A DNA stretch of 43,908 nucleotides from assembly GCA_934272845.1 (NCBI GenBank), contig CAKQSF010000016.1, forward strand, positions 1 through 43,908, written 5' to 3'. A program made the translations under genes and the position numbers. Positions 41,846 to 43,908 of this stretch are shown here, piece by piece (positions within the stretch are counted from its first letter, which is position 1; each line of letters starts with the position of its first letter). The notes beneath the pieces were generated by a model. The model saw only the letters and a list, made by a program, of their open reading frames with translations, ran no database searches and was not told the origin of the DNA. The stretch comes from an uncultured Prevotella sp. GTDB lineage: Bacteria > Bacteroidota > Bacteroidia > Bacteroidales > Bacteroidaceae.

Positions 41846-43652
41846 TCTAAAAAGTCGGCAAGCCGACCATTGTTAATACTTTGTTATTACATTCAACTAT
41901 CGCTCTTTGAAATTTTGTAATCTGGAGAATTTTTGCTATATTTAAAGTCATTCAAGAAGAAAAAATGTTCAAGAAATCAAGTACAAATAAGCAGTTGGGA
42001 CTCTTCTCAACACCGTCTGACCTCATGTGCAAGCGTGAAAGCAAGCAGTATGATGACGAATTGGCGTGGCACAGCCAATTCTATCGCAATGTGACTTCCA
42101 AGATTGACGAAGAAGTCTTTCGTCCATTGTATACAGCCAAAGAGTTCGGTGCGTCTACCAAGCATATCCATCAGCTTGTTGCAATGAACATTCTGAAGGA
42201 GGGTGCCGGATGTCCTGACGAACAGTTGTTTGAGAACTGCCGCTACAACCTGCTATGGCGCAAGGCTCTTGGACTCTTCTGCCTGGATGACGAGTGCCCG
42301 TCTCCGGCTTCTTACTATCTTTTCCGTGCGATGATATGTGATTATGAGGGCAAGAGTGAGAGTCACACAAACCTCTTTGAAGTGTGCTTTAAGAAACTCA
42401 CTGCCGTTCAAGTAAAATCATACAAGGTGTCAGGACGTGTGGTACGTATGGACAGCAAATTCATCAGCAGCAACATTGCATGGTTTCCCCGCTATGAAAT
42501 TATCCATAAGACTATGGTAATGAGTGCCACAGTTGAGGATATAGAACAGATTGGTGACCAACTGATACGACAGCGTGCGCACGACTTCCTTGACGAGGAT
42601 GCAGCCAAAACCATCTATCGCACAGACACGGAGACAATGGGCAAGCGTCTGCTTGAGCTTGGCATTGTCATCAAGCACCTGCTTGATACAAAGCCGGAAC
42701 AAGAGATGGTGCTTCTTCGCAGAGTTTTCGGTGAGCAGTATGAATTGGACAAGGACGGCAATGTAATATTACGTGACAAGGCTAAAATTTCGTCTACAAG
42801 CGTACAGAATCCCAATGACACGGATGCTGCATACCGTAGCAAAGGTGGCAAGAAGGTGAAAGGATATTCAACCAACATTACGGAGACATGTGATGAAAGC
42901 GGTAAACCTAACATCATTACCGATGTCCAGGTGAAACCTGCCAATGCGGCAGACAACGGCTTTGTCGAAAAAACTGTAGCGAACACTGCAGAGGTTACTG
43001 GCAACAAGGTTGAGAAAGTACACGCCGATGGCGCATACCAAAGCCCTGGCAACCGAAAACTGGCCAATGATACAGAGAAAGGATTTGAGCTTGTCGCCAA
43101 TGGCATACAAGGCAAGCCGACCCGCTTTGAACTCAACCAGCAAGAAGACGGTACCCTTGAGGTCACAGACAAGAATACAGTAGAGGTCATCAATGCCACG
43201 AAGATCAAGAGCGGAAGGTGGAAGATAAAGGTCATGGACAAGAATGGAAAGAACACCTACCGCTATTTTGACGAAACTGCCATAGAACGGTGTGAGGTTA
43301 GACGCCAGACGGAATCAATTCCCTGGGAAGAACGCAAAAAGCGCAACAACGTCGAGGCGACCATCTTTCAATACAGTTTCCATACCCGCAACAACAAGAC
43401 TCGATACAGAAGTCTCATAAAGCATGCGCTTCAGGCTATAGCCAGATGTGCATGGATCAACATGCGCCGACTCTTCATATATGACGCAAAAATGGCTCTC
43501 CAGACAGCAAAATAAGTCAAAGATCGAGTGGATTATCTGAAAATCATGTATAAGGGTCTATAAGAATCCATCAGAGCTGATATAAAGACGCAAAAGTCTT
43601 ACAAATGAATTCTTGCGTCAAACCCAAATTAACGGCAGTATCGATTTTTAGA
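41846..43652. mobile_element. IS1182-like insertion sequence, ends tentative
   Basis: The element is defined by its transposase gene. TCTAAAAA at 41846-41853 and its complement TTTTTAGA at 43645-43652 are the best candidate ends, extending to ten bases with one mismatch. No target duplication is recognised. A small palindrome (GTCGGC AA GCCGAC) lies just inside the left end. Confidence 0.65.
41965..43515 (+). CDS. Transposase of an IS1182-like element
   Basis: This 516-residue DDE transposase looks complete. The N-terminal DUF772-type helical region (about 45-130: HIHQLVAMNILKEGAGCPDE) is followed by the catalytic core. Likely catalytic residues are Asp in VVRMDSKFI (about 160), Asp in KVHADGAYQSPG (about 352) and Glu in RRN-type RKKRNNVEATIFQYSF (about 460). 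The RNxxEa/VEATIFQ motif is typical of IS1182 relatives. The intact frame suggests the copy is recent and could still be active. Confidence 0.9.
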   Translation: MFKKSSTNKQLGLFSTPSDLMCKRESKQYDDELAWHSQFYRNVTSKIDEEVFRPLYTAKEFGASTKHIHQLVAMNILKEGAGCPDEQLFENCRYNLLWRKALGLFCLDDECPSPASYYLFRAMICDYEGKSESHTNLFEVCFKKLTAVQVKSYKVSGRVVRMDSKFISSNIAWFPRYEIIHKTMVMSATVEDIEQIGDQLIRQRAHDFLDEDAAKTIYRTDTETMGKRLLELGIVIKHLLDTKPEQEMVLLRRVFGEQYELDKDGNVILRDKAKISSTSVQNPNDTDAAYRSKGGKKVKGYSTNITETCDESGKPNIITDVQVKPANAADNGFVEKTVANTAEVTGNKVEKVHADGAYQSPGNRKLANDTEKGFELVANGIQGKPTRFELNQQEDGTLEVTDKNTVEVINATKIKSGRWKIKVMDKNGKNTYRYFDETAIERCEVRRQTESIPWEERKKRNNVEATIFQYSFHTRNNKTRYRSLIKHALQAIARCAWINMRRLFIYDAKMALQTAK

Positions 43653-43727
43653 ATCGGATTATGCTATAGTACTGAACTTTAAAAACTACTTTTTGTAGCG
43701 GAAGCATTATATAGTTTCTATAACGAT

Positions 43728-43777
43728 AAAACAGGTTGTATCTCATGTAATGAACATGGTACAACCTGTTTTTCTTT
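43728..43777 (+). terminator. Intrinsic terminator (module copy B)
   Basis: AAAACAGGTTGTA pairs with TACAACCTGTTTT, with ATGT/ACAT inside, followed by TTTCTTT. Its upstream gene is missing: only the IS lies to the left. Confidence 0.85.
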
Positions 43778-43850
43778 ATTTAACCCCACAAAGGAATATG
43801 ACAGCACCTTGAATGAAGATTTTCTTGTCACTTATTACAGAAATGTAACG

Positions 43851-43882
43851 TTTGCTCTTTTCTTTTTCTCACATTATCTTTG
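43851..43882 (+). promoter_or_regulatory. Consensus promoter (module copy B)
   Basis: TTTG (43851-43854) and TATCTTTG (43875-43882) are 20 nt apart. The bases after it (TGCTTTCGTAAC) are identical to copy A. Confidence 0.75.
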
Positions 43883-43908
43883 TGCTTTCGTAACTTTTTC
43901 CTATTTTT

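Larger units (their letters stand above)
43653..43908. other. Right-edge intergenic region, module copy B
   Basis: No gene is seen after the IS. The stretch holds a terminator (43728-43777) and a promoter (43851-43882) that match copy A at 39061-39404 without the MITE. The gene served by this promoter lies beyond the window. Confidence 0.7.

Noticed and set aside
1..43908. tRNA and rRNA genes
   Set aside because: No cloverleaf-like or rRNA-like sequence was recognised in the intergenic regions.

Overview
The window is chromosomal DNA from a member of the Bacteroidota, most likely Prevotella or a close relative. The evidence is promoters of the type TTTG - 20 nt - TAnnTTTG, AT-rich leaders with few Shine-Dalgarno sequences, FKBP-domain lipoproteins, secreted plant-polysaccharide enzymes (a pectate lyase/pectin esterase fusion, a GH30 xylanase-like enzyme, a GQSN-type acetyl esterase), C-terminal sorting-like tails, and a Bacteroidota-type outer-membrane barrel protein.

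Layout. 1-3050: a hairpin repeat, then three FKBP-type prolyl isomerases in a row (predicted cytoplasmic, lipoprotein, periplasmic). 3090-5231: PL10-CE8 pectin enzyme. 5232-7077: an eroded locus with remnants of an O-antigen-ligase/TPR-like protein, a Cys-rich NVEALA-like peptide, a BF3164-like propeller lipoprotein, and a CxxC lipoprotein. 7118-9955: outer-membrane barrel protein. 10430-25540: the S10/spc/alpha ribosomal supercluster from rplC to rplQ, with secY, map, infA and rpoA. It has its own promoter in front of rplC, an internal promoter in front of rpsM, and a terminator-like hairpin directly in front of rpsH. rpsJ is not present. 25549-26650: a 17-copy minisatellite. 27513-29480: GH30 enzyme.

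29642-35314 looks like a defence island. A minus-strand reverse transcriptase of the Abi/UG (DRT-like) kind has a consensus promoter and a roughly 240-nt hairpin-bearing leader. Next comes a lipoprotein/beta-barrel gene pair bracketed by MITE-like inverted ends and TTAA flanks, then a McrB-McrC pair whose McrC appears to lack its nuclease residues. 35402-37194 is a metal-efflux permease with a C-terminal HMA domain, followed by an AraC-type regulator with an HMA-like N-terminus. 37287-39047 holds a hemolysin III protein and a GQSN esterase.

39061-43908 is mobile and duplicated DNA. A 201-bp MITE with perfect 24-bp ends sits in one copy of a terminator-promoter module whose second copy, at the right edge of the window, lacks it. 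Between the copies lie a three-gene minus-strand operon of secreted proteins (His-rich peptide, small tail-bearing protein, FGE/sulfatase-modifying-domain protein) and an IS1182-like transposase.

The most promising candidate for an undescribed system is the reverse transcriptase with its leader RNA. The TTAA-flanked gene pair beside it and the inactive-looking McrC are the next best. All functions are read from sequence motifs and remembered family features; no database search was run.
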